Shown here one piece after another: positions 62,316 to 64,000 of a stretch of 64,000 nt of DNA. The notes under the pieces are model-generated. The model made no database searches. It had not been told where the DNA came from and saw nothing but the letters and a program-made list of their open reading frames with translations. The position numbers and the translations under genes are program-made. Location: NCBI GenBank assembly GCA_030533445.1, contig CM060070.1, positions 24,767,501 to 24,831,500 on the forward strand, written 5' to 3'. The stretch's first letter is position 1. Each line of letters starts with the position of its first letter. Origin of the DNA: Cyprinodon diabolis. Its lineage: Eukaryota; Chordata; Actinopteri; Cyprinodontiformes; Cyprinodontidae.

Positions 62316-64000
62316 TACATTTATGTTATATGTTTTTATATGGGTCATATCAGACCTCCCCTCCCCGATCCATCTAACCCAGTCATTTTGAATGATTCCT
62401 GCTGAATGTAATGGGACTAACATATGGAGCCATTCATCTGTGACCAGACTCAGACTGAATGGTAAAAATAGAGCAAAAACAAACAGAAGAGAGGGGAGCT
62501 CAGCCAATAGTGAGCACACAGCCAAGGTCTACTGTAGCTGCTCCATTGCTTCCTCCTTCAACATTAGGTTTGCGTCTTTCTTTCTTTCCATCCATTTCCC
62601 CCTCTGTGCCTCGCTTGTCTGACCTCTTTTGATACTTTTTCCTTCTCTTTCACTTCTCCTGTCACCGTCCACAGCCTTTCGGGCATCCAGTGGTCAAATA
62701 CAGCTGCAGTCAGCACAGTGGAGACGCAGATAAAACCCTTATGTTGAGAACAAAATGATCCACATCCCATTTGAGGTGATCCAAACGTTAATGTGGATAA
62801 AAGGCCAGCTCTAAAACAAAATGGTAAATGTTCTTATGCCATATATGTTGTCTCCTCATGTTGATTTAATATTGATCCAAGTGTTTTTTTTATAATATCA
62901 ATGCTTACAGTATCTTTAGCGCACATGCTGCAAAAGATATAAGCTTAAACTTTTTCATACAATATACAGCAAATGTGATATTTGGATGTTGTTCAGAGAT
63001 GTTGGCTGCTGAGTGCTCTTTGCCTCCAGCAACACCCTGGCCAGCTCCGGCCCTGGCACGTGAAACGGGAACGGTCTGTCATCTGCACAGTCTAGCGCTG
63101 CTATGTTTACATTTTCTTTCCCTGGCGTCATTTTAAAACGACCAAAGAAAGGCCTTGATCTCCTTCTGCCTCAGCATCGAGCAAAACCCTGCAAAAAGTT
63201 GAAGCTTAGAAGTTAAGACTTGCAGGAATTTTGCAACATGACCAGGGAACATTTTTCTACACACTTTTTCAGAAATTATGTAAAATGATCATTTATACAG
63301 AACAATTCGACACAGGTCCAAATTATTTACAAATTCTGTTCGTATTAAGCCATGCACGAGTCCTATGCAGCTCACATAATTGCATAAAATAAAAAATTAA
63401 TTTGCTTTTTAAGATTTTTTGGCTGATCATCAGTTTTTTTTCACAGCTCTGACCTCTCATTTTCATTTTTTTCCTTCCAGAACTAAAAAAAAAATAAAAG
63501 CCCCTTTTTAAGTCTTTGTTTGATGTTTCTATTACTAACAGTGAACTACTTTTTGAAACTTCTTTTTTTTGCTAAAAGCTGCTTCTCTAAACATCACTGT
63601 GAATTTACAAATATTGTTAAATTCCTCCGTTTATGGGCAAGAGTTCTCTATGAAGCAAACCAGGACTAATAACTGTATAGCTGTGTTCATATGACCATTT
63701 TGGCTTACTAACTTTTCTCATTTATTTAGACACCACAAAATATAGAAGTGAAACCGTATCCCGAAATATTCTTGTTCACTGAAATTAATAGGTAGCATTC
63801 AGTTTTAAGAGGAAACAGCTCAGATTGCTATGTTTCTGTCATTTAATAGTGTAACTATAAACAGGTGTTAATAAAGCTTTAACATTTTCCCATTTGGACC
63901 TTTTAAGACAGTTTTTCAATATCTTTTGATTAATAAGCAAAAGCAGAGCTGGTAAACGCTGGTACATGTATGTGTTCCCTAAAGAATAAAGTGCTCTAGT

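Larger units (their letters stand above)
45383..64000 (-). other. Region upstream of myo9b coding exon 1, interpreted as 5' intron
   Basis: 18.6 kb without a host coding exon. It contains several transposon-derived features listed separately (47815-48060, 50846-50935, 55082-56062, 58389-58643, 61068-62315), a GC-rich repeat-like patch at 54540-55000, and otherwise AT-rich sequence with homopolymer runs. Interpreted as intron because of the splice acceptor just upstream of the start codon; it could also include intergenic DNA. Confidence 0.6.

Overview
The window is vertebrate genomic DNA, almost certainly from a ray-finned (teleost) fish. It is AT-rich, with short coding exons in long introns, and carries many fish-type DNA transposons (Tc1-like, hAT, PIF/Harbinger and TTAA-type MITEs). 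One protein-coding gene dominates it: a class IX unconventional myosin on the minus strand. Protein similarity to human MYO9B (the start, the RA domain, the motor, the C-terminal RRxSDP motif) is much closer than to MYO9A, so I call it myo9b.

The start codon is at 45316 and the stop ends at 1793. I rebuilt 43 coding exons by hand. Every intron is GT-AG, every junction keeps the reading frame, and the result is about 2,261 residues (2,244 without a 51-bp exon at 5328-5378). Order in the protein: RA domain (exons 1-2), motor head with a class-IX loop-2 insert (exons 3-22), four IQ motifs (exons 23-24), a charged helical and low-complexity tail (exons 25-32), a C1 zinc finger (exons 33-34), a RhoGAP domain with its arginine finger (exons 35-38), and a C-terminal region (exons 39-43). 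The product should be an actin-based motor that carries a Rho-inactivating GAP. The 5'UTR continues through a splice acceptor at 45382/45383, so the first exon and promoter lie further right, probably beyond 64000, and 45383-64000 would then be intron.

The rest is intron and flank. Intron 3 (30828-44020) is 13 kb with MITEs and decayed Tc1 copies. Introns 16, 8, 5 and 6 hold a PIF/Harbinger element with a broken HARBI1-like exon, two TTAA-flanked MITEs and a minisatellite that runs up to a splice donor. The 5' intron holds an hAT-derived element with part of a BED finger, a MADF fragment, an unidentified decayed coding block, and an apparently intact Tc1-like transposon (61068-62315) with perfect 29-bp inverted repeats and an open 343-residue transposase. 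I found no second host gene, rRNA, tRNA or CRISPR array. The most useful novelties are the overlapping uORF at the myo9b start, the short phase-0 exon, the nested retro-insertion with a 12-bp target duplication, and the intact Tc1 element.
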